In this document: positions 20,301 through 31,836 of the stretch, in pieces
Layout of the letters: every line of letters starts with the position of its first letter
Numbering within the stretch: the first letter of the stretch is position 1
NCBI GenBank assembly: GCA_958299035.1
Contig: CATQJL010000305.1
Span: 76,228,792 to 76,292,791 of the forward strand
From: Cylicocyclus nassatus
Lineage: Eukaryota; Nematoda; Chromadorea; Rhabditida; Strongylidae
DNA: 64,000 nucleotides
Direction of reading: 5' to 3'
Position numbers and translations under genes: made by a program
The notes under the pieces: model-generated
Databases searched by the model: none
What the model was told of the DNA's origin: nothing
Seen by the model: only the letters and a program-made list of their open reading frames with translations

Positions 20301-23300
20301 CGAAGCTGTTCACCGCGGCCTTGCAGTGGGTGATGAAGTCACTGGACTGGGACGAGAGAGGCATACGAGTTGATGGGAGATTCCTGTCCAACCTTCGTTT
20401 TGCGGACGACATCGTTCTCTTCTCGAGCAGTATCACCGAAGCAGAGACGATGCTGAAGGAACTAAACGAAGTAGGGAAGAAGATCGGACTGCGAATAAAT
20501 CGGAAGAAGACTCAGTTCATGAAGAACGCCTTTTGCGAAGATGCAGAAATGGAATTGGAAGGCACCCCGATTATGGCTACGTCTTCCTACGTGTATCTCG
20601 GACGTTCGATGAACATGGAGAACGACTTGAGGGAAGAACTCAACAGGAGAAGAAGAGCAGCCTGGGCCGCCTTCGGGCCCCTGAACGAAGCCACCGACCA
20701 ACTGACGGACCCGGAGCTTCGTGCCCACCTGTTCGACTCAACCGTTCTCCCGGCGCTCTGTTACGCAGCTGAGACTTGGGCCGACACTGTAGCCACGTCG
20801 AAAGCTCTACGGACCACCCACAGAGCGCTCGAGCGCAGTCTTCTGAAGATGACCCGACGCAAGCAACATCTAGTCGGACTTCGCAGCACGGATATGAGAA
20901 GAATGTCCCGTCTTCGTGACCCAGCGGAATACGTCGCGAAAGCCAAACGCCGATGGGCCGGTCACATAATGAGAAGAACAGACGACAGATGGACACTAAG
21001 AACATCGGAGTGGATTCCTCGCGAAGCCAAACGTCCCCGAGGAAGACCTCCAACGAGATGGGCAGACGTGTTCGTGGAACGGATGGACCAGCTGAGAAAT
21101 CAGCTGGATACGATTTTTGCACCTGGAACTCGTGGACGCAGCCACCGACGTCAGCCAAGAAGATCGTGGATGTCAGAAGCGAGGGACAGGGAAAAATGGA
21201 AACTTCTGAGCTGGGGCCCGCACGTCACGTGAAGCCGGGCCATCTAAGTATCTAAGTATAAGTAAGTATATGCATGATTATCATGTCAAATAATCCCTGT
21301 AAACCAACTTTGAGCGAATTCTGAAGTCTGCAAATACTAGGCCACTTAGCGAAATGGTCGTTTCTAAACACAATTAACTTTGTTCCAAAGGGAACTGCTA
21401 CCCTTTTCGCACTCAGTATAAAAGCACTATTCTTTGTTTGCCCATCACAGAAATCTCGCCTTCAAATCTCCAAAGTGTGAAATTAGAAGCAAGCCAAAGT
21501 TTCGTTTGTCTCATTTTTCGACTTCGATGACTGTGTTTTCACCAACTATCACTTAAAGGCAGTGGATCGGCAGAATTAGACCCGTGGCAAAACAAGGTCA
21601 TAGGGTAGGAGCCCCCATAATGGATCCTATGGACCAAAGTTCGATCTTTCCCTGCCACCTAACCCCCGAAATTTCAAAGCGAATTCAGCGCTCTCATCTA
21701 CTCCCCTCTCCTACCCCGCTCACCCCACGGACGAGTGAACGCGAGGCTACCATGGCGAAGACGCAGAGTCGTTGCGGGACTCTTATGCTTATAGCATTGC
21801 GGCATCGCGCTCTGACCGTGGAAGTCACTCGTCCATGGGGCGCGGGGTCGGAGAGGAGAGGGATGAACGCTGCTTTCGCGTTGAAATTTGCGTTAGAAGT
21901 GGCGAGAAAGATCGGACTTTGGCCGATAGGTTCGGGGGCACCTACTCTGTGGCCTTGTTTTGCCACGGGTCTCATTCTGCCGACCCACTGCCCTTAACAG
22001 GGAAGGATACTTGGTGACCTCGGCCATTCATAATGGTTATATTTCAAAAAATCTTTTTGATGCTGGTTCAAACACTGTTTTCCATATTTGCGAAACGAGA
22101 ACCTGGATGGAGTTATAATTATTTTTTCAAGAATAAATTGCCCTACTGCGGAGGGTGAAAATCATTACCAAAAATTCTTTACTCTTCAGATGCTAAATAT
22201 GATTTAGATAATTATAAATACATTGTACACTTTTTAAGATTTTCCTCAATAGCCTCAAGCGGTAAAACAGACCAATGTAATTTTAACTACCTAAAAGTAC
22301 GCAAATTTTTACGAAAAAAAGTTTCTGTCTTCATATGATCATTTCGATTTCGAGCAAAGATTTAGAATCAGCGTTTCGAGGTGACCTTATGGTACACATC
22401 GCATACCAAATGGCCAGGTCATCAAGTATCCTTTCCTTGTTAGAGCAGAGAAGACGTATCGGGCTCAATTTGCTTTTGCGACATCTACGAGGTATATGCT
22501 ATCGAATCATATGAATACCACTCGCTAAAAAAATTTTTGATAAGTTAATGGAAGGTGGTGGCATAGCCTTGAAAAGCTGACTGCCACCCCTTTTTAAGGG
22601 TTGTGCTACATTACATTAGCTTACTTTCAAAGTTTCTAAATATCCGTGTTTTCTATACCTTTGTAATTCTAAACCTTCTTTGTTACACACAGTAGGAGTT
22701 TTATTCGAAATCATTCGTTCTAGGGAAAAATAGAATCGTTTTTCCTTACCTATGCAAATACGGTAACATGCTAAGTCTGCGCTACTACTGCGAGGGAAAG
22801 CGACAAGAATACATTCACTCTGTAGTCTGAACATCGTAATTCTCACGAAAGTGATTTGAACCCGATTGAATTGTTCTAGTGTGAAACATTTGAATCGAAA
22901 AACGAGACAAACGAGATAATGGCTTGCTTTTAGCCGCATAGTTAGGCGATTTCTTGGAGCGGGATTCTGAGGTGGACAAAGAAGGAGTAGTGCTTTTTCT
23001 TAAGTGGAAAAAGAGGTAGCTATGCTTTTGAAACAGAGTTGATTGTGTTCGAAAATGGACCCCCTTTGGCGTGCCACACCTCAGGCGTTACCCTGGTTAT
23101 GATTGTCGGGCAGGGGGAGGGGAGGCGCCCTGGGAAATTGGGTGGCAAACAACCTGAAAGTGCTTCACTTGAGGTTAAAAATGCGCAAGTGTCTTGTTTT
23201 TATGTGTTAGTAAAAAAACACTTTGGGCATTATTGAAAATTTGGGGTGTGGCTGCCTCCTTCTGCTAAGTTCTGAAGGTCAGTCCCACTACTTTTTGAAA

Positions 23301-26300
23301 AGCCTATAAAATCATTTTAGAGAATAGCCTCTTCTCAAAAAAAAAACCTGTCTTCCCTTTCCCAAATAAATTGCTAAGAACACCTCTGGTACGTCGATTA
23401 GAGACTACTATTAGGTCGTGCAACACGTTCTGTCCTTTTTGTTTCAGTTTTTTCTTGGCAACATTGACTACATTTGAGATAAGGTGTGTATGTATTTGAA
23501 AGCTCTAAGTCTGCTCTGCATGCATCAATCTCCAACATAGCAGAAAATTGAAAAAAAATTTTATCATTGAAACAAGAAATCCAAAGAGCCGAAAAATCAA
23601 TTTTCGACATCTTTTTCCTCCAAATTTTTCTCGATTTTTATTAATAAAACTTATTAACACGTTTCGGACCGCGAAATCGCGCGCGGCAAAAAAGAGTGTA
23701 CTTTCAGCCGTTAGCCTACAAAGGGACCTTATTTCGCAGCCTGTGGGCCACATTTGTAATCAGCAAGATAAGCCCCACATCCAATGTTCTGAGTGGATTC
23801 GAAGTTTTTGAAATTTGTCGCTTGAAAGGGACTTTTGTGCTTTCTTGAAAGATAGGAGTAAGAACTCAGTTTCAAATAGTATTCAAAAGTATCTATGTTG
23901 TACACGGTGCACATCATTATTGAAACTACGGTTTTTCTCTTTGGAATCGAAGCGAAGAAAAGTTGCGACGTCGCACGCGTCATTCGCATTGCCGCACTTC
24001 GTTGCAACTGTTGTTGGATTTGTCCTCATATCTCCTAAACAAATATGCGCGGCACAGCTCTAAAGAGTCATTTGAAAAGTAGGAGCTTAGACCTTTGACT
24101 TAACAACTTTGGACTAAAAGGAAACCTCATGTAAACGCCAGAAAGATCCTTAGCAGAGTGCTGCACCATATGCAGCACCGGTCCGAAACTTGTTAAACAA
24201 GCTTGGCAACAACCAAAACAATTTATTAGACTTTTACACCTATTCTATCACTGTTTGCGCATGTTCCTTCCTTCTATGGGCTATTTATTGGCATTTTTTA
24301 AAAGTTGGCAAGGCAAGACTTTGTCACGGCGATGTTCACCGTCTCGCGTATCCAAGTTGTGTAGCTCCCAAAATTCCAATTCTGACTACGAATTCGATGA
24401 TTTTGAAGCCAATAACCAACCCTTCTATCTATTCTAGATAATCCGACTACCGTCTTAACTCAGGATGCCTTCAGATGATGCCCAACACCAACGTTGAAAA
24501 GGCGTTAGAAAGAAGACTTTTCTAAAGTCTGCACAAATGATTTTTGGAAAGTTTCAACACTCCTGAAGCGCACTAGAAGCTAGAGCGCTCTTTGCTTACG
24601 TTTAGCAAATTCTTTGAGCTTATTCGTAGGCATTCTGACTAATTAGGAAGGCAACGTAACGTAGTTGTCGAAAATGGACTTTTTCCCTTTGACTTTCAAA
24701 ATTTGAGGCTGTAAAACTTTTTCAATTCATCTGATGTAGAAAATCGAGATGAAAGTCTTAGTAGAGAAGGCTTAGAGCTTTCGAACGCATATAAACAATT
24801 TACAGAACATCGCGCAAAATATTGAGAAAAAACGAAAGAAGAAGCGGCACAGAACTTATTACACAACCTATTAGTATTCTGAACCAAAATCATTCTGCTT
24901 CTGACACAAAATCATTTGATTACATTTCATCTTCGACATGGCTCTTTAGAGTGATAATCAAACCAAAATTTATGAACACGATAGGCAGTGGCGAAAGCTG
25001 AGCTAAGTAGCTCAAAATGTTGCTGAAAGCAATTTCTTTTAACGCTACTTTTCCGAAATTCTGGTATGGTACTTTTGGCATCGTTATCCTCTTGAATAGC
25101 TTTCCATACCATATTTGCTATCAAAAAATTCCTAGTGTTAATGTAATCTTTTGCCCTCTGTTCTAAAATTAATACAATCTTGTCATGTGTAGAGTTCAAA
25201 GTGTGAAAGTTCAGATAAACGGTTTCTCCGCTAGAAATTATAAAACATATGAGACATGGGAAGCGATATCAGATACAGGGACATCGCTGATTTCTGGACT
25301 ACCCATGGTAGTTGCAAAGCTAGCCGAACGATTGCATGCACAGGTAAAATATAAGGTTGTCAAAAAAATTGGTCTGTATTACTTAAGTGTGAAAATGATT
25401 TGCGCTCGATTATCAAAGGAAGTGAATTTTCCAAAAAACCCCTAATGCCGCCAGCAGCTAAATTTATAAGGGAAATGGAGAATAAGTCTCAGGGCCGCAT
25501 GCACTAACCTCCCCGCGAGGAGGGGATCGCAGCTTAAAAGAAAGCTTTATATTTCGAAATCCAGATACCTGGATTTCACGTTGTGTACCTATCCGTAAGT
25601 ATTCCTACTACCCTTCCCTATGAACATGTTGAAGAGGAGCGAGAAACTGTACAAACCGCATTTTCCAGCTTTTGTATGATCCCTGATGATCGATCCCCGG
25701 TGCTTTTTTTAAAGTCATTTTTCTTTCTCCGAAGTTAACGAAAACTTTCCAAAACTGTGCTGAACATCTATACAACAGTGCTAAGCATGTTGCTGATGAG
25801 AACCAATGAGTTTTTGAAAAGTCGAATTTTTCGGTAAACCTCAAATTTCGACCTGTGGATCATCGAAAATTTCTGACTTCAAAACATCATCTTATCACGA
25901 ACATGCTTAGCACTGTCGGGTTGGATAATCTGCACAACTTTGGAGGTTTTTCGTTAGCTTCGGAGAAAGAAAAATGACTTTAAAGAAAAGCGCCGGGGAT
26001 CATCAGGGATCCCCCACAATGGTCGGCCGCCTCATCGTGGCGTGGGGGTGACACTGGGTGTCGAACTGCGATGCACAGCCGAGTGTATACTCTGGCAGGG
26101 CCTCCCAAGCTGTGAAGGAGTTCGACGTTTCCGGTTTCGGCCGGATGCCTAGCTAAGAGCCGGCCAGGCCAGATCCGCCGCCGTCTGGTTTTCAGGTCGC
26201 TAGGCGGTTCTCCCCGCTCCAAGCCCGGGGTCAGCGATCACCCCGTGGAAATCAAGAGTTGGCCTAGTAAGTCTGCTCTTGTAGGGGAAAAATTTCATTA

Positions 26301-29300
26301 CTCTACCAGTTAGAAGAATAGAAAGAAACCCTGTACATCGGATCCCGCCTACGGCGCCGGGTGGTAGCAAGACTGATGTCAGGGTCCTCAGGGCGTCTTT
26401 TGGATTGGACAAAAACGACACGTCTGCCCGGACGACACGCCACGGAGACTGCCTCATGCTCTGCACCTACAACGCCAGGACAGTCTCCACAAACGCCGAC
26501 CTCCACGCTCTTCTCGACGCTGCAGAGCACATCAAGTACCACATCATCGCTCTGCAGGAAACGAAGTCCAGGAAGAAGGACGTGCGACAGATGAATGATG
26601 GAACACTCATCATTCGTGGTGAGAAGGTTCCATCACGAAACGTGGGAGGTGTTGGCTTTGTCGTCCACCCATCTATCGTCCATCTTGTCGATTCGCACGA
26701 GATCCTATCACCCCGACTAGCCATCCTACGACTACGCCCTCCACGTCAGAAGACCATCAGCATCATCAACTGCTACTCTCCAACATCAGCAGCTGACGAC
26801 TCAGAACTAGATGCTTTCTACGAAGACGTAGAGGAGGTCGTCCGCAACGAAAAGTCCTTCTACAAGTATGTTGTGGGCGACTTCAATGCGAAAATCGGGA
26901 TGCCACTAGAAAAGGAATATAGGATCGGGAAGTTTGGATATGGGCTTCGGAACGAAAACGGCAACCGTCTTGTTGGGCTTCTCTCCGCCGCACGACTTTT
27001 CCATGGAAATTCCATCTTTATGAAGAAGGAACATCGCCGGTGGACATGGGAATCGCCCAACGGAACGACTCACGCGGAGATCGACCACATTCTCGCCAAC
27101 CGAAGGTGGAGCTTGCTCGATGTCTCAGTAGTTCCATCCTTCTGCAGTGGCTCCGATCACCGCCTCCTTCGAGCGAAGATACGACTCAGCCGAAGGCTGG
27201 AAAAGAAAGTCTGTCACAGTGCCGCGAGAAGGAAGGAAGTCGTTTACGACGGTAACAGGCTGGAGGAGCTCATATCAAGATGTGACTGGCCCATCGAGGA
27301 GGACCCAACGTACGACTACGACCGGCTTCTGAAAGGATTGCGAGCCTGCGGAGAATGTGCCTCAGTGACTTCTGAGAAGAACTTGGAACGTATATCGAAG
27401 ACCACCAAGGAATTGCTCGAAAGAAGAAGATTTCTGAGGCAGGATCCGAATGCAACCCATCTCGAGCGACTGATAGCCAACGCCAGTTGCAGAACAGCTT
27501 TGCAGGGGGATCTCAGGAAGTACAGGCAAGCCAAGATACTGGAAGCAGCCGAAGAAAGACGAAGTCTCAAGAAGTGCCGAAGGGACCTCTGCGAATATCA
27601 CGTACCGCTGGCTGCACTATTGAACGAAGACGGGACTCCGACTTCATCCCGATACAAGATGGAATCTATCGCGAAGAACTTCTATACCAACCTCTTCCGC
27701 TCATCAACACCCGTGCCGATGCCCGTTGTTCCCACTGGAGAAGTACCACCACGAATTCTACCTGCTGAAGTGCGCACGGCGATCCAGACCATGAAGACAT
27801 CCACGGCTCCAGGACCAGACCATCTTTCCGTCGAATTTCTGCGAGCCGGAGGACAACGTCTACACGAGATTCTCGCATCGCACCTGACATCTTACCTTCA
27901 GAAGGAGAGGATTCCCGACCAGTGGAGAACGTCAAGAACCGTCCTTCTTTTTAAGAAGGGTGAACGGGAAGATCTTCGAAATTACCGTCCAATATGCCTG
28001 CTGAGTGTGCTGTACAAGCTCTTCACGAAGATTATCCTCGCACGCATATCTAGGACACTGGATGAAGCCCAACCCCAAGAACAAGCTGGATTTCGCAAAG
28101 GATTCAGCTGCATGGACCACATCCAGACGGTTTCGAGGGTCATAGAAGTCTGCCGGGAGTACCGACTGCCTCTCGTCCTAACCTTCGTCGACTACGAGAA
28201 AGCCTTTGACAGCGTCGAAACCAACGCCATCCTGTCTGCGCTAGTCGATCAAGGAGTGGAACCAGCTTACGTGAGGACACTAGCCGACTGCTACAAGGAC
28301 TGTACAACAACGATGCAGCTATTCCATCGCCCCCTAACCATTCCAATTGGGAAGGGGGTTCGACAAGGCGACACTATTTCGCCGAAGCTGTTCACCGCGG
28401 CCTTGCAGTGGGTGATGAAGTCACTAGACTGGGAAGAGAGAGGCATACGAGTTGATGGGAGATTCCTATGCAACCTTCGTTTTGCGGATGACATCGTCCT
28501 TTTCTCGAGCAGTATCACTGAAGCAGAGGCGATGCTGAAGGAACTAAACGAAGTAGGGAAGAAGATCGGACTGCGAATAAATCGGAAGAAGACTCAGTTC
28601 ATGAAGAACGCCCTTTGCGAAGATGCAGAAATGGAATTGGAAGGCACCCCTATCATGGAGACGTCTTCTTACGTGTATCTCGGACGTTCGATGAACATGG
28701 AGAACGACTTGAGGGAAGAACTTAACAGGAGAAGAAGAGCAGCCTGGGCCGCCTTCGGGCCTCTGAAGGAAGCCACCGACCAACTGACGGACCCGGAGCT
28801 TCGTGCCCACCTGTTCGACTCAACCGTTCTCCCAGCGCTCTGCTACGCAGCTGAGACTTGGGCCGACACCGTAGCCACGTCGAAAGCTTTAAGGACCACC
28901 CACAGAGCGCTCGAGCGCAGTCTTCTGAAGATGACCCGACACAAGCAACATCTAGTCGGACTTCGCAGCACGGATATGAGAAGAATGTCCCGTCTTCGTG
29001 ACCCAGCGGAATACGTTGCGAAAGCGAAACACCGATGGGCCGGTCACATAATGAGAAGAACGGACGATAGATGGACACTAAGAACATCTGAGTGGATTCC
29101 TCGCGAAGCCAAACGTCCTCGAGGAAGACCACCGACGAGATGGGCAGACGTGTTCGTGGAACGGATGGACCAGCTGAGAAATCAGCTGGATACGATTCTT
29201 GCCCCTGGAACTCGTGGACGCAGCCACCGACGACGACCAAGAAGATCGTGGATGTCCGAAGCGAGGGACAGGGATCAATGGCGACTTCTGTACTGGGGCC

Positions 29301-30091
29301 CGCACGTCACGTGAGGACGGGCCATCTAAGTATCTAAGTAAGTAAGTATCATCAGGGATCATACAATAGCTGGAAAATGCGGTTTGTACAGTTTCTCGCT
29401 CCTCTTCAACATGTTCATAGTGAAGGGTAGTAGGAATACTTACGGATACGTATACAACGTGAAATCCAGGTATCTGGAGCTTCGAAATATAAAGCTTTCT
29501 TTTAAGCTGCGATCCCCTCCTCGCGGGGATGTTAGTGCATGCGGCCCTTAAAACGCTGAGACGCGAGAATTGAATTGCAGCGTAATCTTTGTTCCACGGC
29601 ACTTCGCAATTCATATTCGCTAATAAAAAAATTGCATGCAACAAACTCGGTGAAGTCCGGAACGAGGGCATACGGCCACGACAGCGAACGCATGCGTGGA
29701 CGTACGCGCCCCAACGATAAAAAATATTCGAATGCCGCGTCTGCAAGCGCTTGACAAGTACCGCCCGCTATCGTCAGGGACCAGACTCTACTTGCAAAAC
29801 AAATATTCTACGATTTCATTCCAGCTCAACCTCTCCTACTCCCTCTACATACTCGACTGCAATGCTGACGCTGAAGTGACCATCACAATCGCTGGAAAGG
29901 ACTACCCTATTACGGCTAAAAACTTGCTCGTCCACATTAACCAAAAAACTTGCATTTTGGGACTCAAGCCAAGAATCGGCGCTTCTTTGGGACCACAATG
30001 GATTCTTGGTGGCCCATTTCTGCGGGAATACTGCAATATTCATGACATAGCCAACAAAAGGATCGGTTTCGCTAGACCAGTTGAAAACTAA
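14335..30091 (+). CDS. Pepsin-family (A1) aspartic protease gene, six C-terminal exons
   Basis: A secretory-type aspartic endopeptidase gene on the + strand. Exons by splice consensus and frame: 14335-14458, 14516-14647, 14711-14846, 17707-17829, 25195-25343, 29825-30091 (TAA). Phases agree across every junction, and the joined frame has no stop in these exons. Exon 1 ends in a SWSIR segment that joins [11 protein letters not shown], the flap region. Exon 3 has DGILGLGF and VVPPLI. Exon 4 has [10 protein letters not shown] and [14 protein letters not shown]. Exon 5 has the second catalytic motif [11 protein letters not shown]. Exon 6 has [11 protein letters not shown] and RIGFA. The first catalytic DTG exon and signal peptide were not found. 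An AATAAA lies at 30115-30120. Introns 3, 4 and 5 hold fold-back elements and two RTE elements. It could be expressed or a decaying copy; the intact frame favours a gene. Confidence 0.8.
14900..15110. mobile_element. 211-bp fold-back MITE in protease intron 3
   Basis: The segment begins TATATAGGGCTTATC and ends with its reverse complement. The inverted arms extend about 45 bp (TTGAGTGTCGTTTGCAC block), with TATA at the tips. No coding capacity. Confidence 0.75.
15142..16796. mobile_element. 1.65-kb fold-back element with 745-bp arms in protease intron 3
   Basis: The element starts CAGTGATCGCCAAAAAGTTG and ends with the reverse complement. Left arm 15142-15887 and right arm 16051-16796 are highly similar, with scattered substitutions, separated by about 163 bp. 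Short frames at 15763-15951 and 16530-16745 follow the palindrome and show no transposase motif. The CAGT-start tips resemble mariner-like ends, but a TA duplication is not clear. A non-autonomous fold-back DNA transposon is the best call. Confidence 0.75.
16814..16963. mobile_element. 150-bp MITE, TTGATTCAACTGG ends
   Basis: Short terminal inverted repeats TTGATTCAACTGG are at both ends, with a GC-rich interior including GTGACCTAATTAAGGC. The left part matches the outer element at 59053-59848, which shares the CTAATTAAGGC block. Confidence 0.55.
18029..21266 (+). mobile_element. RTE-type non-LTR retrotransposon 1 (broken)
   Basis: Full-length in extent. It is flanked by a 13-bp duplication TATATGCATGATT (18016-18028 and 21267-21279), begins CCCCCACAATGG and ends in short TAAGTA-type repeats typical of RTE 3' ends. 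It is closely similar to the element at 26011-29347. Its coding region is interrupted by an 86-bp deletion at 19818/19819 relative to that copy, which removes the start of the RT domain and shifts the frame. Confidence 0.92.
18382..21232 (+). pseudogene. Endonuclease/reverse transcriptase of RTE 1, frameshifted
   Basis: Frame 18382-19881 encodes the apurinic-type endonuclease domain ([43 protein letters not shown]) and the linker. It then goes out of frame after the 86-bp deletion at 19818/19819. Frame 19916-21232 continues with reverse transcriptase motifs ([47 protein letters not shown]) and the C-terminal region. Relative to the intact element about 29 codons at the start of RT are lost. 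The short GA-rich match at the junction suggests a microhomology-type deletion. No functional enzyme is expected. Confidence 0.9.
21553..21997. mobile_element. Fold-back MITE, TTAAAGGCAG family, copy 2
   Basis: The 445-bp palindrome has TTAA at each end, tips TTAAAGGCAGTGG, and inner blocks GGCAGAATTAGACCCGTGG and AACCCCCGAAATTTCAAAGC repeated in inverse. It is close to 41465-41912 in interior sequence and shares only the termini with 13775-14234. The 137-codon frame inside is a palindrome read-through, with a similar frame on the opposite strand. Confidence 0.8.
21998..25194. other. Protease intron 4, right part
   Basis: Apart from the end of the C-rich element (to about 23112), no gene or defined repeat is supported. 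It is AT-rich with several open frames of 60-107 codons that lack domains and occur on both strands at similar density. Confidence 0.35.
26011..29347 (+). mobile_element. RTE-type non-LTR retrotransposon 2 (apparently intact)
   Basis: A 3337-bp element flanked by a 12-bp duplication ATCATCAGGGAT (25999-26010 and 29348-29359). It begins CCCCCACAATGG like element 1, has a GC-rich 5' leader of about 390 bp, one long ORF and a very short 3' end made of TAAG-type repeats. RTE elements move by target-primed reverse transcription using their own endonuclease and reverse transcriptase. Intact ends and ORF suggest a recent insertion. Confidence 0.95.
26405..29314 (+). CDS. RTE endonuclease/reverse transcriptase polyprotein
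   Basis: An uninterrupted 969-codon frame. Residues of about 15-255 form an apurinic/apyrimidinic-like endonuclease: [21 protein letters not shown] with the catalytic Glu near residue 53, [10 protein letters not shown], and [12 protein letters not shown] near residue 250 with the catalytic Asp-His. After a basic linker, the reverse transcriptase runs from about residue 460 to 750 with [48 protein letters not shown] and FADDIVLF near residue 695, so the catalytic Asp pair is present. A C-terminal region with a [13 protein letters not shown] segment follows. ATG 26405 is the first Met of the long frame; a downstream Met before LCTYNAR is also possible. The length fits RTE ORF2 proteins. Confidence 0.93.
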   Translation: MDKNDTSARTTRHGDCLMLCTYNARTVSTNADLHALLDAAEHIKYHIIALQETKSRKKDVRQMNDGTLIIRGEKVPSRNVGGVGFVVHPSIVHLVDSHEILSPRLAILRLRPPRQKTISIINCYSPTSAADDSELDAFYEDVEEVVRNEKSFYKYVVGDFNAKIGMPLEKEYRIGKFGYGLRNENGNRLVGLLSAARLFHGNSIFMKKEHRRWTWESPNGTTHAEIDHILANRRWSLLDVSVVPSFCSGSDHRLLRAKIRLSRRLEKKVCHSAARRKEVVYDGNRLEELISRCDWPIEEDPTYDYDRLLKGLRACGECASVTSEKNLERISKTTKELLERRRFLRQDPNATHLERLIANASCRTALQGDLRKYRQAKILEAAEERRSLKKCRRDLCEYHVPLAALLNEDGTPTSSRYKMESIAKNFYTNLFRSSTPVPMPVVPTGEVPPRILPAEVRTAIQTMKTSTAPGPDHLSVEFLRAGGQRLHEILASHLTSYLQKERIPDQWRTSRTVLLFKKGEREDLRNYRPICLLSVLYKLFTKIILARISRTLDEAQPQEQAGFRKGFSCMDHIQTVSRVIEVCREYRLPLVLTFVDYEKAFDSVETNAILSALVDQGVEPAYVRTLADCYKDCTTTMQLFHRPLTIPIGKGVRQGDTISPKLFTAALQWVMKSLDWEERGIRVDGRFLCNLRFADDIVLFSSSITEAEAMLKELNEVGKKIGLRINRKKTQFMKNALCEDAEMELEGTPIMETSSYVYLGRSMNMENDLREELNRRRRAAWAAFGPLKEATDQLTDPELRAHLFDSTVLPALCYAAETWADTVATSKALRTTHRALERSLLKMTRHKQHLVGLRSTDMRRMSRLRDPAEYVAKAKHRWAGHIMRRTDDRWTLRTSEWIPREAKRPRGRPPTRWADVFVERMDQLRNQLDTILAPGTRGRSHRRRPRRSWMSEARDRDQWRLLYWGPHVT
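29560..29824. repeat. Duplicated DNA before last exon of protease gene 2
   Basis: Aligns by eye with about 540-855 before the last exon of copy 1 (GTCCGG-ACG, GGCCACG and CAGGGACCAG blocks, and the run to the TTCCAG acceptor). Confidence 0.6.
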
Positions 30092-30913
30092 TAATCTTGA
30101 TTCATTGATTCTATAATAAAATTTAGCAAGGGTTTGCACTTACTTGTTGACAAGTTGCGGAATAAGCGAGTGATTGCGGTGGGTCGAGAGTACAGATTTG
30201 CATGAAGGCTAGCGTGTTTTAGGGGTAAGCATGGTTCCTCCTCGAGGAGTGTTTTCGAAAGGAGTGCGCCTATTAAGTGCGAAAGAATTATATGGGCCGT
30301 CCACGCAGGGCACGAAGAGTGCGCAAAGTGTGTACCGCGCGCCACTTCTCATTTCTCGCTCACTCACACGGCTTGTTTTCTCTGCGCTTTTTCATGAACT
30401 GTATTCGATGGACGCGACAGCGTTGCTCTCCGCGCACGGCGACGATCTATAGTTTCGGAGATGCGACACTCTCGTTGGTTGTTAACACCTCCTTCCCTCT
30501 CCTCTCTTTCACAAGTCTGTACTACATGCGTATGATTGATCCCGAGACTTGTTGTTTTGAGTTTTTGCTATTAGCATCACCTATTTGCTTTTCAACATGC
30601 TGTAGTAGTCCCTCACATGTTCATGATAGTCTGTCCACTTTCTCTTTCTGCTAAAGTATCCGTGGCTGCCCTGCTATTAAACAAAAGTCCTTGATGACTA
30701 ATGAGGACACTTCTTTCGTTCTTCCTCGAAATCTGTTTGTAACACTTCTTATAGGTTTTTGAGCAGTTGTTAGGTCCTTCATTTTTTCTCAGTACTTCGG
30801 TCTTTGGCAGCCTTAGCAAATTTTACGTAAGCGGCTCGTAGGGCAGTATGCTTGTAGGGGTTGTGGGCAGTTTTTTTTTTAGAATTTCGTGCTGCAGGCT
30901 CCCCATAGGGCCG
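30092..30913. repeat. Duplicated flank after protease gene 2
   Basis: Non-coding DNA that is the counterpart of about 1123-1880, with shared blocks including CCTCCTCGAG and CTTTCTCTTTCTGCTA. Open frames at 30231-30654 have no recognised domain. Confidence 0.55.
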
Positions 30914-31785
30914 TCATGACCAGGGTCAAGCGAGAGGTGTGGCACATGACTGGTTACGACCCCCCTCTGATTGCTGTCTCAATAAGAGCCCCCCCCCTGT
31001 AAATTTCAACTCAGTTTAGGCGGAAATCGGACGGGCGAGAGTCCGCCTCGCGACTATTCGCCCGCTTTGCAGTCTGCTTCTCTTCTGAGCCAGTGGTGGC
31101 GCGCGTGAGCGATACTTCACTTGTGGCTGCCACACCTTTTGAGGGGTTGTGCCACACCCCAATAACTATATCAAAAAACATTTCTAGCGAACAGTATTCA
31201 TATGAAACGATAGCCTAAACCTCGATTTCATAGAAGTGATTTGGACCTGATTCGTCTTCTTAGCTCTGAGTAATATTTGGTGAAAGCACAGCCATCAAAA
31301 TCGAAAAATGGGAAAAACGAGATTTTGGTTGGCTTCTAATTCCACAGTTTGGAGGTCTTTTGAAGCGGAATTTCTGAGGTGGACAGAGAAAGAGTAGTGC
31401 TTTGTCTTGAGTGCAGAAACGGATAGCTAACTCATCTTCGAAACAAAGTTAAACTTGTTAGATGAGTATTTCACATATGTGGCCTAATACCTCGAATCTT
31501 CAGAATTCGCTCAAACTTTGTCTACAGGGGTTAACTGTCATGCTAAATATGGATTTGATACTCATTAAACAACTTCGTAGTACGTCTTTTTTGGGCTGAG
31601 GTAGTCAATCTCTCATGTGCTTGTTCGCATAACGGGGTTACCTGACAAACTGCTTGCGAAGATCATGGTATCACTATTATCAGGTTATCCAACTACGACC
31701 CCCCCACCCTCCCTGTCGACTCCTCAATACGACCCCCAGATATGGCGTGCCACACCCCACGCTTGACCCTGGTTATGATTATCGG
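30914..31785. mobile_element. C-rich fold-back-type element, copy 2
   Basis: The left end has ACCAGGGTCAAGCG then GGTGTGGCAC and TACGACCCCCC. The right end has GGCGTGCCACACCCC then CGCTTGACCCTGGTTATGA, giving imperfect inverted ends of about 28 bp with poly-C/poly-G tracts. Related pieces occur at 17866-23112, 40105-40215 and 42170-42255. A 100-bp block at about 31003-31105 (CTCAGTTTAGGCGGAAAT start) recurs inverted at 33330-33455 and direct at 55353-55445. Confidence 0.55.
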
Positions 31786-31836
31786 TCTGGGGAGGGAGGG
31801 AGGGGGGGGGGGGGGGGGTGTGACACCACGTTCTTA

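Larger units (their letters stand above)
17866..23112. mobile_element. C-rich fold-back-type element, copy 1, split by RTE 1 and a MITE
   Basis: The left piece (17866-18028) has ACGATCAGG, GGCGTGGCACAC and a poly-C stretch. The right piece (about 21280-23112) ends TGGCGTGCCACACC then CCTGGTTATGATTG. These correspond to the two ends of the uninterrupted relative at 30914-31785. Interior blocks such as TTTGAGCGAATTCTGAAG occur in both copies, some inverted. RTE 1 (18029-21266) and the TTAA element (21553-21997) lie inside it, so both inserted later. Boundaries are approximate. Confidence 0.5.
25492..29547. mobile_element. GGGCCGCATGCACTAAC fold-back element, copy 1, interrupted by RTE 2
   Basis: The left part 25492-26010 and right part from about 29360 to 29547 have inverted ends GGGCCGCATGCACTAAC. 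After removing the RTE element and one target duplication the remaining length is about 707 bp, matching the uninterrupted copy at 31837-32542 (706 bp). The copy sits in the last intron of protease gene 2. Confidence 0.85.

Noticed and set aside
21584..21997. 137-codon frame and the opposite-strand frame 21694-21975
   Set aside because: Both are translations of the arms of one palindrome.
28722..29240. 172-codon - strand frame (and the counterpart 20640-21158)
   Set aside because: Antisense shadow of the RTE reverse transcriptase C-terminal region, present because the sense codons are conserved between copies.
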